A stretch of DNA of 64,000 nt, taken from contig OY970315.1 in assembly GCA_963716525.1 (NCBI GenBank), positions 558,001-622,000 of the forward strand, written 5' to 3'. The stretch is from JBBREP01 sp963716525. GTDB taxonomy: Bacteria; Actinomycetota; Acidimicrobiia; IMCC26256; PALSA-610. The stretch's first letter is position 1, and each line of letters begins with the position of its first letter. Both the position numbers and the translations under genes were made by a program. Shown piece by piece: positions 32,739 to 41,182 of the stretch. A model generated the notes under the pieces. The model had not been told where the DNA came from. It worked only from the letters and a program-made list of their open reading frames with translations, and searched no databases.

Positions 32739-33923
32739 TCAGCTCCTCGGAACTTTGCTCCATGGAATGTCGCGGTCGACCCGGGGCTCGCCGGGCAAGC
32801 CGAGCACGCGCTCGCCGAGGATGTTGCGCATCACGTTCGACGTGCCGCCCTCGATCGAGTTCGCCTGCACGCGCAGGAACGCCTTCTGCGGCGTCGAGAG
32901 GTCGAGCGCGTGCTTCGGTCGGTCGAACGTGTATCCGTCGAACAGCGTGGCCGCCATACCCATGACGTTCACGGTGAAGTTGGCGATGCGCTGGTTGAGC
33001 TCGGCCATCGCGAGCTTGCCGGTGGATCCCTCGGGACCGGGAGTGCCCACCTTGCGATTGTTCGCGGCCCGGATGTTCGTGAGCCGCTGCACCTCGGCCT
33101 CCACCCAGAGCTTCGCAAGCGCATCGCGGCGCACCGCGTCGGACCGGGTTGCGGCGTCGGCCGCCTGCCACTGGTGCAGCGCCATCGCGATCATGCCGCC
33201 ACCTCGCGGTGGCACCTGGCCGCCGATCGAGACGCGCTCGTTCATCAAGGTCGTGATCGACACGCGCCATCCGTCGCCGACGTCGCCGAGGCGGTGATCG
33301 TCGGGGATGCGGACGTCGGTCATGTAGACCTCGTTGAACTCCGCCTCGCCGGTGATCTGCACGAGTGGCCGCACGTCGACACCCGGCGCGTGCATGTCGA
33401 TCACGAACATCGTGAGGCCCTTGTGCTTCGGGACCTCGGGATTGGTACGCACGATGACGATGCCGTAGTTCGCGCGGTGCGCGAGCGTCGTCCACACCTT
33501 CTGGCCGTTCACGACCCACTCGTCGCCGTCGCGCACGGCCCGGGTGGCGAGGCCGGCGACGTCGGAGCCGGCGCCGGGTTCGGAGAACATCTGGCACCAC
33601 ACGTCCTCGGCGGTGAACAGCGGGCGCAGGTAGCGCTGCTGGAGCGCGTCGGAGCCGTGCGTGACGATCGTGGGCGCGCACATCCCGTAACCGATCGGGT
33701 TGCGGCCGTACGGCAGTGGCGCGCCGGCTTTCGACAGGCGGCGGTTGATCGGGTTCTGCAGCTTCGGCTGGAGCCCGAGCCCGCCGCGGCCCTCGGGGAA
33801 GTGCACCCAAGCGAGGCCCTTGTCGAACTGGGCGCCGAGGAAGGCCTCGTCGGAGGTGGACGCCGGCGGGTGCTCCGCGACGAGCTCGTCACAGAGCTCG
33901 AGCACGCGTTGTTCGTCGGTCAC
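32739..33923 (-). CDS. acyl-CoA dehydrogenase
   Basis: A FAD-dependent acyl-CoA dehydrogenase of 394 residues. Typical parts are QMFSEPGAGSDVAGL (substrate/FAD contacts), VNGQKVWTTLAHRANY, FNEVYMTDVRIPDDHRL and the C-terminal ANSIEGGTSNVMRNILGERVLG. GTG 33923 is preferred as start because GAGGAG sits 9 bases upstream; the frame extends further but without similarity. The N-terminal region is short, as in the actinobacterial FadE-like group. It is divergent from the ABC1 kinase gene and lies 9 bp upstream of the glucosaminidase-domain gene, in the same direction. Confidence 0.88.
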   Translation of the reverse strand: MTDEQRVLELCDELVAEHPPASTSDEAFLGAQFDKGLAWVHFPEGRGGLGLQPKLQNPINRRLSKAGAPLPYGRNPIGYGMCAPTIVTHGSDALQQRYLRPLFTAEDVWCQMFSEPGAGSDVAGLATRAVRDGDEWVVNGQKVWTTLAHRANYGIVIVRTNPEVPKHKGLTMFVIDMHAPGVDVRPLVQITGEAEFNEVYMTDVRIPDDHRLGDVGDGWRVSITTLMNERVSIGGQVPPRGGGMIAMALHQWQAADAATRSDAVRRDALAKLWVEAEVQRLTNIRAANNRKVGTPGPEGSTGKLAMAELNQRIANFTVNVMGMAATLFDGYTFDRPKHALDLSTPQKAFLRVQANSIEGGTSNVMRNILGERVLGLPGEPRVDRDIPWSKVPRS

Positions 33924-34021
33924 GGGGCTGGGCTCCTCGAGGCCGGGCGACACACCGGCACGAAACGGGCAAGTTAGTGCGGGCTCCGGCTCCGATCGCG
34001 GCACCCGGAGCTGGCAAGCTC

Positions 34022-35509
34022 ATGCCAATGCGTGTCCGGGCCCGCGTCGCGGCCGCTGCCGCCGGGGCCGCCGCGCTGGGCGCGGCGATCCTCGCCGCCA
34101 CCTGCCGAATACGCTCGAAACGAACAAATCGAACATTCGCCCAGGTCACGGGTTCACGAAGGGCCCGCACGGCGCGTCTGGCCCGCCTCGGCGCCCGCCG
34201 GGCCCGGGCCACCGCGTGGCACCGGGCGCGGCGCACGTTCGCGTCGGCGCCCCGGCGCGCCGAGCTCGACACCGCCCACCAGCTGCACAACGCGGCCGAC
34301 GTCGCTGCGGTGCTCGGCGAGATGAAGGGCGCGCTGGCCAAGCTCGGCCAGATGGCGAGCTACCTCGACGAGACGATGCCCGCGCCGATGCGCGAGGCGC
34401 TGGCCTCGCTGCAGCAGGACATGCCGCCGATGGCACCGGAACTCGCGGCCGAGGTGGTGCGCGCCGAGCTCGGCGCCCCGCCCCGCGAGCTGTTCGCCGA
34501 GTGGGACGGCATCCCGATCGCAGCGGCGTCGATCGGCCAGGTGCACCGGGCGATCACGCGGGACGGCCGCGCGGTGGCCGTGAAGGTGCAGTACCCCGGC
34601 GTCGACGACGCGATCCGTGCCGACCTCGACAACACCGACCTCCTGTTCCGGCTGATCGCGCTCGGGTTCCCCGGTCTCGACCCTGCGACGGTCGTCGAGG
34701 AGCTGCGCGCGCGGCTCACGGAGGAGCTCGACTACACGATCGAAGCAGCCAACCAGCGGCTCTTCGCCGACTACTACGACGAGCATCCGTTCATCCACGT
34801 GCCCGCCGTCGTCGACGAGCTCTCGACGGCGTGCGTGCTGACCACCGAGCTCGCGACCGGCGCGCGCTTCGAGGACTTGTTGCAGTGGTCGCAGCACGAA
34901 CGTGATCTCGCCGGCGAGACGATCTTCCGCTTCGTGTTCCGCGGCATCTACCGGATCGCGGCGTTCAACGGCGACCCGCACCCCGGCAACTACCTGTTCG
35001 CACCGGGCGGCCAGGTCACGTTCCTCGACTTCGGTCTGGTGAAGCGCTACACGCCCGCCGAGGTGAAGCTCTTCTCCGACCTGATCATCGCGATGTGCGT
35101 GGAGCACGACATCGGCCGTTTCCGCCGGCTCGTCGAGGACGCGGGAGTGCTGCCCCGCGGCGCGCCGGTGACCGACCAGCAGGTGCAGGACTACTTCGGG
35201 CACTTCTACGAGTTCGTGCTCGACGACCGGCCGGTCACCTTCGACGCCGAGTACGCGTCGGGAACCGTGCGCCAGATGTTCGACCTCTCGAGCCCCACTG
35301 CGGCCGTTGCGCGCGTTGCCAATGTGCCGAGCGCGTTCGTGGTCGCGCAGCGCATCAACCTCGGCATGCACGCGGTGCTCGCACAGCTGCACGCAACCGC
35401 GAACTGGCGCCGTATCGCCGAGGAGATCTGGCCATGGGCGAACGGCTCGCCCTCCACACCACTCGGCGAGCAGGAGGGCGAATGGCTCCGCACCCACCCG
35501 CGCGAGTAG
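34022..35509 (+). CDS. ABC1/UbiB-family atypical protein kinase
   Basis: A protein kinase-like family member of about 495 residues linked in other organisms to quinone or lipid metabolism. The KxGQ motif is KLGQMASYL, the Ala-rich loop AAASIGQVHRA, the VAIK-like lysine AVKVQYPGV, the ExD-type region LTEELDYTIEAANQ, the catalytic loop NGDPHPGNYL and the DFG FLDFGLVKRY. An N-terminal helix (RARVAAAAAGAAALGAAIL) may anchor it to the membrane. The ATG at 34022 is used; 34028 is an alternative. It is divergent from the acyl-CoA dehydrogenase. Menaquinone genes lie 12 kb away. Confidence 0.9.
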   Translation: MPMRVRARVAAAAAGAAALGAAILAATCRIRSKRTNRTFAQVTGSRRARTARLARLGARRARATAWHRARRTFASAPRRAELDTAHQLHNAADVAAVLGEMKGALAKLGQMASYLDETMPAPMREALASLQQDMPPMAPELAAEVVRAELGAPPRELFAEWDGIPIAAASIGQVHRAITRDGRAVAVKVQYPGVDDAIRADLDNTDLLFRLIALGFPGLDPATVVEELRARLTEELDYTIEAANQRLFADYYDEHPFIHVPAVVDELSTACVLTTELATGARFEDLLQWSQHERDLAGETIFRFVFRGIYRIAAFNGDPHPGNYLFAPGGQVTFLDFGLVKRYTPAEVKLFSDLIIAMCVEHDIGRFRRLVEDAGVLPRGAPVTDQQVQDYFGHFYEFVLDDRPVTFDAEYASGTVRQMFDLSSPTAAVARVANVPSAFVVAQRINLGMHAVLAQLHATANWRRIAEEIWPWANGSPSTPLGEQEGEWLRTHPRE

Positions 35510-35586
35510 CGCCTGGCCGGGGCAGGCTCGGGAATTGTGGGTTGCGGATGCAACGCTTTGGGGTTCCCGAGGCTTGGTAGGTCGAG

Positions 35587-36072
35587 ATGGACGACGGTGG
35601 GTTCGAGGCGTGGTATCGCCGCGAACACCCGCGGGTGGTGAACAGCTTGTACCTGGTGTCGGGATCGGTTGAGGTGGCACGTGAGGCCACGGACGAGGCG
35701 TTCACCCGGGCGGCCGCACGCTGGTCGCGGGTTGGGGCGATGGAGTCACCGGGCGGCTGGGTCTTCACGGTGGCGCTGAACGCCCTGCGGCGCGAGCTGC
35801 GCCGCCAGGCACGGGAGCGCCAGGCACACACGCGGACGGTTGCACGCGTCGGGCATGACGTCGAGCTCCCGAACCCCGCGGTATGGGCGGCCGTGTCCGG
35901 GTTACCGGACCGCCAACGGCTCGCCGTCGTACTTCGCTACGTCGGTGACCTCACCGAACCGGAGATCGCCGCCGTGATGGGCATCACCCGCGGAACCGTC
36001 GCGTCGAACCTTGCCCGTGCGCGCGAGACACTCGCCGCCGCCTTGACGACGGACGCGGAGGCTGAACGGTGA
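35587..36072 (+). CDS. sigma-70 family (ECF/SigE-like) RNA polymerase sigma factor
   Basis: A 161-residue ECF sigma factor. Region 2 is FEAWYRREHPRVVNSLYLVS to TDEAFTRAAARW with SPGGWVFTVALNALRRELRR; region 4 is AAVSGLPDRQRLAVVLRYVGD and EPEIAAVMGITRGTVASNLA. The start ATG 35587 follows a weak AGGTCG. The stop overlaps the start of the following gene by four bases (GTGA). The co-translated partner has one membrane helix and may be the sensor or anti-sigma factor. This is a second sigma-partner pair in the window, like the one at 19.4 kb. Confidence 0.88.
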   Translation: MDDGGFEAWYRREHPRVVNSLYLVSGSVEVAREATDEAFTRAAARWSRVGAMESPGGWVFTVALNALRRELRRQARERQAHTRTVARVGHDVELPNPAVWAAVSGLPDRQRLAVVLRYVGDLTEPEIAAVMGITRGTVASNLARARETLAAALTTDAEAER

Positions 36073-37133
36073 GCGACCTCGTCGACGCGGCGCGCCGTCT
36101 CAACGATCATCCGGTCGGCGACATGCGATCGCCGAGCGATGTGCTCGCACGCGGCCGCCGATACCGGCGTCGTCGCACCATCAAGATGGTGTCGGCCGCG
36201 ATCGTGGCGGCTGCGCTGAGCGGCGCGACGGCTGCCGTGGCCATCGGGAACTCCACGCATCACCCTTCGATCACGATTGTGGCAACCGTGCCGAGCACCG
36301 TGCCGGCGGCGGCACAGCGTGCGTCGAATGAGGCGGACGCGGTCCGCGTCGCGGCGCAGTCCCTCGACGAGATCGCCGTTCCCGCAGGAGCGAAGCGGTG
36401 GGCGCCCGCGCCACCTTCGGTCATCGCAACCCCCGCTCAGTACGTGGCCGCGCAACCTTCGCTCATGCGCTATCGCATCTGGAGCGTCGCAATGAGCACC
36501 GGCGGCGCGCTCGACTTCCTGCGCGCGCACCCGCCAACCGGCAACGTTCCGTTCTCCTCCTCGGGTGGCATCGGAAGCTCGTCCGGACCTGGCGAGAAGA
36601 CGGTGCGCTTCCTTCGATATGGGGGCACGCTCCACGATCCCGCCATTGCCGAAGTGCTGCTCACCATTTCCGTGGTTGACGACGGGCCACCCCGAGCATG
36701 GATCCGCGCCGACGTCCAGGTCGTGTACCGCCCGGAGCGGCCAAGCGACGAGTACGTCAGCGCGCACGATGCCGTGGTGACGATCTCGCAGACGTCGATG
36801 GCCGACGTCGTGGATCACCGGCCACCGCACGCAACCGTTGTCGTGACCAGCCCGGCCGACGTACGACGTCTCCGAGACGCCATCAACGACCTGCCGACAC
36901 TGCCGGAGCGCACGGTCCACTGCCCCGCGCTCACCGGTCACGAACCGGAGTACGTGATCGCGTACCAGCCGAGTGTGAACCGCGCCCCCGATGTCGTCGC
37001 AACGACACACGACTTCTGCCTTGCGTCGACCCGCGTGTCGCGGCACGGACACAGCAGACCACTCTTGGAAGCCGGCGATCTCCCCACCCTCGCGGCCAGC
37101 CTCCTACAACATCACGCACGCCACTCCCGCTGA
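36069..37133 (+). CDS. single-pass membrane protein, predicted partner of the ECF sigma factor
   Basis: A 354-residue protein: cytosolic N-terminus of about 38 residues (SDLVDAARRLNDHPVGDMRS, rich in Arg before the helix), one membrane helix (MVSAAIVAAALSGATAAVAI), and a long extracytoplasmic domain without a recognised family. The layout (short N-terminal segment, one helix, extracellular domain) and four-base overlap with the sigma gene are those of membrane-bound regulators, but no anti-sigma motif is visible. Function is not assigned. GTG 36069 is the only start consistent with the overlap. Confidence 0.6.
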   Translation: MSDLVDAARRLNDHPVGDMRSPSDVLARGRRYRRRRTIKMVSAAIVAAALSGATAAVAIGNSTHHPSITIVATVPSTVPAAAQRASNEADAVRVAAQSLDEIAVPAGAKRWAPAPPSVIATPAQYVAAQPSLMRYRIWSVAMSTGGALDFLRAHPPTGNVPFSSSGGIGSSSGPGEKTVRFLRYGGTLHDPAIAEVLLTISVVDDGPPRAWIRADVQVVYRPERPSDEYVSAHDAVVTISQTSMADVVDHRPPHATVVVTSPADVRRLRDAINDLPTLPERTVHCPALTGHEPEYVIAYQPSVNRAPDVVATTHDFCLASTRVSRHGHSRPLLEAGDLPTLAASLLQHHARHSR

Positions 37134-37203
37134 GAACGCGGCACGCCAGACGCGGATGATGCCCGACGCCAATCGAAGGTGGCGCCCGACCTCACGCTCA
37201 CGC

Positions 37204-37650
37204 TCACGCCGGCTGCGTCAACTCGATGATGTTTCCATCAGGGTCGCGGTAGCGGGCTGAACGGCCCCAAGGCTGATCCTTTGGTTCGTGCACCAGCTCC
37301 GCGCCCGCCCCGATGGCGCGCCGGTGCGCCGCGGCGAGATCGCCTACACGGAAGGCGACCTGCGCTCCGGTGGTCGCGCTTGCGTCCCTCGCCTGATAGA
37401 GCGCGAAGTGCAAGAACTCACCAGCGGTCCAGGTTGTTGCGGCGTGACGACCACTCGTCCACACGTCGTCGCCCTCGTGATCTGCGAAGTGAAAGTCCAG
37501 ACCGAATGCGCCGCTGTACAGCGCCACCGAACGGTCGAGATCCGACACGCGGAGCACGACAGTGACGAGCCTCTCCGACGAATTTCCCACCGGCCCATCA
37601 TGTCTGATCCCGGTACCCCCCGTCGAGCGACGCAGAAATGAGAACGTCAT
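37204..37650 (-). CDS. VOC-family (glyoxalase-like) protein
   Basis: A 148-residue vicinal-oxygen-chelate protein with VTVVLRVSDLDRSVALYSGAF and VAFRVGDLAAAHRRAIGAG modules and C-terminal YRDPDGNIIELTQPA with the Glu ligand. The first module lacks the usual His (VVLRVSD), so metal binding may be incomplete, as in antibiotic-binding VOC members. The ATG at 37650 is annotated; GTG 37590 (VGNSSERLVTVVL) would remove a 20-residue basic tail and may be the real start. It stands alone between sigma-partner and RCC1 genes. Confidence 0.75.
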   Translation of the reverse strand: MTFSFLRRSTGGTGIRHDGPVGNSSERLVTVVLRVSDLDRSVALYSGAFGLDFHFADHEGDDVWTSGRHAATTWTAGEFLHFALYQARDASATTGAQVAFRVGDLAAAHRRAIGAGAELVHEPKDQPWGRSARYRDPDGNIIELTQPA

Positions 37651-37677
37651 GGCCTACTCGGCTGTGTGAGCGCCATA

Positions 37678-39744
37678 TCACCCGGTGAGGTGCAGCACGA
37701 TCGCCGGCGCGTTGTCGGTGGTGTCGAAGGTCGGCGCGCGCACGGTCATGCCGTTGCCCAGCTCACCCTTCTCGTTCGGACCCCAGCACACGGGGTCGCC
37801 GCGCGCGGTGATCGCACACTTCCCGACGTTCGCGCTGAGCGACCCGACGCCACCGGTGAGGCCGAGGACGTGCGCCGGCGCCGGCTGGAACGTGCGGCCC
37901 CAGCAGTACACGGCTGCAAAGTGCGACACGCAGGCGACCTGGTACCCCACCGCGAGCTCCTCACCGCCGCTCGCCATCCCGTGCACCGCGACCGGCACGA
38001 GGCTGCTCGTGCGATCGCCGGTGCCGAGCTCGCCTTCGGTGTTCGCACCCCAGCACCACACGGATCCCGTCGTGCGCACCGCGCACGCCGACGCCGATCC
38101 CGCGCCGACCTCGGACACGTCCTGCACCAGCCCGCTCACCGGCACCGGCGTGAGGCTCGCCGTCGTGCCACCCGTACCGAGCTGCCCGGAGGCGTTCGCG
38201 CCCCAGCACCGCGCTGCGCCCCCCGCCACCGCGCACGACGACCAATCACCCGCGCTGACCGCGGTCACGCCGGAAAGGCCCTGTACCTTCGCAGGGGTCG
38301 AGCGTGACGCCGTGGTGCCGTCGCCCAACTCGCCGTCGCCGTTGTAGCCCCAGCAGTACGCGCCGCCGGCGATCGCGCAGGTGTGCTCGCGGCCGGTGTA
38401 GTTGTCGCTCACGGCGATCGCGGTCACGTTGCGGTCGAGTCCCCTCACCGGCACGGGTGTCGACCTCCACGTCGTGGTGCCGTCGCCCAGCTCGCCGTAG
38501 TTGTTGAGCCCCCAGCAGTACGCGCCGCCTCCGGCGATGGCGCACGTGTAGCCGAAGCCGGCCACGACGCGGGTGGCGCCGGGCGGGAGCCCGCGTACCC
38601 GAGCGGGCAACGGTCGCGACACACGCGTGCCGTCGCCGAGCTCACCGAAGCGGTTGTCGCCCCAGCACTGCACGATGCCGGTGACGATCGCGCACCCGTG
38701 CTCGCCGCCCGCGGTGATCGCGCTCGGGTACGGCGGCGGCACGAGCGGGAGCGCGTGCGGCACGTTCGTCCAGATACGGCCGCCGGTGCCGGGCACGTAC
38801 CACAGCATGTCGTCGCGCCCGTCGCCGTCGAAGTCACCGGCTACGGGCGCGTAGCCCGCGCCGCGCACCGTCGTTCGCCGGCGCACGAACGGATACGTGC
38901 CGTGGTAGTAGGCGGCGCCGCTCGTCCACAGGTAGTCCGGTGCAGCCCCCCGCCCGTACCAGAAGATGCCGTCGGGTCCGGTCGCCGGCGAGGGGGCGCC
39001 GTCGAAGTTGCCGGCGAGCGGCACGAGGTCGTCGCCCGGTGTGGCGCCGACGTGCGGCGAGAACACACGCGGGTTCCCCGTGCCGAACAGGTAGGCGGCG
39101 CGGTACTGGCCGGGGCGGTACATCACGACGTCCGAGCGGCCGTTCGCGTCGACGTCGAGGACGGCGGGCCGCACCGTGCCGGCGCCGATGAACGGCCGCA
39201 GCTTCGCCACGTCGATGGCACCGTCGTGCGCGCAACACGCGTCGAACGTCCAGATCGCGTTGTAGTGCTGCGCGGGATCGAACCACCAGAGCTTTCCGGG
39301 CATCGCGATCGGTGTGTACGAGCCCCACACCTGGCGCGCCGCGACCGCGAACCGCTTCGTCGCGCGCCCGAACCAGATGGAGTCCATCGCCGCGCCGGGT
39401 GCGTGCCACACGATGTCGCTGCAGCCGTCACCGTCGAGGTCGGCGGTCGCGGTCCTATAGACGCCGTTGACCGTGTACCCGTGGGTCACGAACCCGTTCG
39501 CCGTGCTGTACCACACGTAGTCATGGGCGCGCCCGGGCGCGTACCAGAAGATGTCGTCGCGACCGTTGCAGTCGAAGTCGCCGACGATGGGGAGGTAGGC
39601 GCCGTGCACCACCACGTTCGCCGGCAACGCGGCCGGTGCCACGCGGCGCGGCACGAACGGGTTGCACGCCGGCGCGGCGTGCGCACCCGGAACACTCGCC
39701 GGCAACGACGCCGCGAGGAAGAGGGCAACCAGCGATCTCCGCAC
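37678..39744 (-). CDS. secreted FG-GAP/VCBS plus RCC1 repeat protein
   Basis: A 688-residue exported protein with signal peptide (RRSLVALFLAASLPASVPGAHA). Residues about 45-330 hold FG-GAP-like blades with calcium-type loops DFDCNGRDD, DLDGDGCSD, DVDANGRSD and DFDGDGRDD. Residues about 345-680 hold seven RCC1-type blades with the pattern CAIAGGGAYCWGLNNYGELGDG. RCC1 blades each have a conserved pair of Cys, an unusual wealth for an exported protein and possibly disulfide bonded. Both halves are expected to be seven-bladed propellers. Function unknown; surface binding or a scaffold is plausible. Neighbour genes give no further clue. Confidence 0.88.
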   Translation of the reverse strand: MRRSLVALFLAASLPASVPGAHAAPACNPFVPRRVAPAALPANVVVHGAYLPIVGDFDCNGRDDIFWYAPGRAHDYVWYSTANGFVTHGYTVNGVYRTATADLDGDGCSDIVWHAPGAAMDSIWFGRATKRFAVAARQVWGSYTPIAMPGKLWWFDPAQHYNAIWTFDACCAHDGAIDVAKLRPFIGAGTVRPAVLDVDANGRSDVVMYRPGQYRAAYLFGTGNPRVFSPHVGATPGDDLVPLAGNFDGAPSPATGPDGIFWYGRGAAPDYLWTSGAAYYHGTYPFVRRRTTVRGAGYAPVAGDFDGDGRDDMLWYVPGTGGRIWTNVPHALPLVPPPYPSAITAGGEHGCAIVTGIVQCWGDNRFGELGDGTRVSRPLPARVRGLPPGATRVVAGFGYTCAIAGGGAYCWGLNNYGELGDGTTTWRSTPVPVRGLDRNVTAIAVSDNYTGREHTCAIAGGAYCWGYNGDGELGDGTTASRSTPAKVQGLSGVTAVSAGDWSSCAVAGGAARCWGANASGQLGTGGTTASLTPVPVSGLVQDVSEVGAGSASACAVRTTGSVWCWGANTEGELGTGDRTSSLVPVAVHGMASGGEELAVGYQVACVSHFAAVYCWGRTFQPAPAHVLGLTGGVGSLSANVGKCAITARGDPVCWGPNEKGELGNGMTVRAPTFDTTDNAPAIVLHLTG

Positions 39745-39771
39745 GCGGCGGGCCAGCGTACGGCGATCTCG

Positions 39772-41124
39772 CTAGTCGGCGATCCAGTTGCCGTGGAAGC
39801 CGTAGGGAACGCGGCGCGGCAGGGTCACGGTCGCGACCGGCTCTCCCGCGAAGTCCTGGGCGTCGAGCACGACGAGCTCGCTGCGGTCGGTGGCGTCGTC
39901 GTGCACGAGACCCATGAGCCAGCCGCCGTCCTCCGCGCCGGCGCGGTCGGGGTCGGCCACGAACACGAACTCGCCCGGGTGGCGGCCGGCGCCGAAGTCG
40001 TGGTCGGTGCGTACGCCCCGCTCGAAGTCGCGCTTGTAGATCGTCGTCGCCGCGTACGGGCCGGCACCCGCACCCATGCCCGTGGCGATCGTGTAGCCGT
40101 AGCGGTGCCGGGTGCCGAGCAGCGCCTCGTTCACGCGGCAGAACTCCTGCGGCGCGTCGTCGAGCGCCTCGGGCTTCACCACGCCCGCGCCGAGGTCGAT
40201 CGTCCAGCGCTCGAGCGTGAGCCGATCCGGCATCGGTGCGGGGCCCGCGCCCAGACCGCTCATCTTCGGGATGTCGACCACCACAGTGCCGTCGCCGGCC
40301 TCGTACACGTTCATCGGGTGGAAGCAATAACAGGTCTCGGTGTCGAACCACTTGATGCTGGCCGCGTCGCCGTCGCGTGGGAGCACACCGACGCGCGCCG
40401 GGAGGTCGTCGTGCCAGCGGAAGGGAAAGCCATTCGTGGCTGCGGCTTCGAGGTCGAACACGTACGGCTGGTCGAAGAACAGCGCGTAGTGCTCGGTGAT
40501 CGCGAAATCGTGCATCGACACGGGTCGGGGCAGGTCGATCGGCACCCTGCGCTTGAGCCCGCCGTGCGCATCGATCACGTGGAAGTAGAGGTAGGGCTCC
40601 TCCCACCAGTACGAGAAGCCCACGAGCTCGCGCGTGCGCGGATCGATCTTGGGATGCGCCGACAGGCCGTGCGGCAGCGATGGTGCTGCACCCCCGCTCG
40701 GCTCGAAGCGGCAAGTGGTGTCGAGCTCGGGGGTGAGCTCGTAGGGGTAGGTGCCCTCGGTGAGCGACAGGATGCGGCCCGCGAAGCCGAGCACGTTGGT
40801 GTTGCTCGCGTCGTACATCGGTTGCGCGGGACCGGGTCGACGCGGCTCGCCGAGCGCGTCGGCGATCGCGTCGGTGCGCACCCACCGGTTGCGGTACCAC
40901 TCGGCCCGGCCGCCGCGGATGCGGATGCCGTGGATCATGCCGTCGCCGAGGAACCAGTGGTAGGGCTCGACCGGCGCGCCGTGCGGGTTCGGGCCGGTGC
41001 GCAGGTAGCGACCGGACAGCGCCTCGGGGAGGCGGCCGGTGGTCGGCAGCTCCGTGACGGTGATCTCGTCGGGTACCGGCGCGTAGTTGCCGGCGAGGTA
41101 CGGCTGGGGTTCCGTCGTCGTCAT
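39772..41124 (-). CDS. carotenoid oxygenase (carotenoid cleavage dioxygenase family)
   Basis: A 450-residue non-haem Fe(II) dioxygenase that cleaves double bonds in carotenoids, apocarotenoids or stilbenes. The four iron-binding His are expected in LSAHPKIDP, SMHDFAITEHY, CFHPMNVY and GFHGNWIAD, each visible. The N-terminus LSGRYLRTGPNPH and WFLGDGMIHG are also characteristic. ATG 41124 is used since a consensus promoter lies directly upstream and leaves almost no leader; the open frame beyond it has no similarity. A TATAAC-N3-GTTATA palindrome in the promoter spacer suggests TetR-type control. No carotenoid biosynthesis genes are nearby. Confidence 0.9.
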   Translation of the reverse strand: MTTTEPQPYLAGNYAPVPDEITVTELPTTGRLPEALSGRYLRTGPNPHGAPVEPYHWFLGDGMIHGIRIRGGRAEWYRNRWVRTDAIADALGEPRRPGPAQPMYDASNTNVLGFAGRILSLTEGTYPYELTPELDTTCRFEPSGGAAPSLPHGLSAHPKIDPRTRELVGFSYWWEEPYLYFHVIDAHGGLKRRVPIDLPRPVSMHDFAITEHYALFFDQPYVFDLEAAATNGFPFRWHDDLPARVGVLPRDGDAASIKWFDTETCYCFHPMNVYEAGDGTVVVDIPKMSGLGAGPAPMPDRLTLERWTIDLGAGVVKPEALDDAPQEFCRVNEALLGTRHRYGYTIATGMGAGAGPYAATTIYKRDFERGVRTDHDFGAGRHPGEFVFVADPDRAGAEDGGWLMGLVHDDATDRSELVVLDAQDFAGEPVATVTLPRRVPYGFHGNWIAD

Positions 41125-41131
41125 GGCATCC

Positions 41132-41160
41132 TGTATAACACTGTTATAGAAGCGGGTCAA
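41132..41160 (-). promoter_or_regulatory. promoter and palindromic operator of the carotenoid oxygenase gene
   Basis: On the minus strand TTGACC (41160-41155) and TATACA (41137-41132) are spaced by exactly 17 bp. A perfect palindrome TATAAC-ACT-GTTATA (41134-41148) overlaps the -10 and spacer, a classic position for a repressor operator. With transcription starting 6-7 bases after the -10 the mRNA would begin at or next to the ATG (41124), so the transcript is probably leaderless. Confidence 0.7.
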
Positions 41161-41182
41161 CCCCCGGTAGAGTGCGGCCGCG

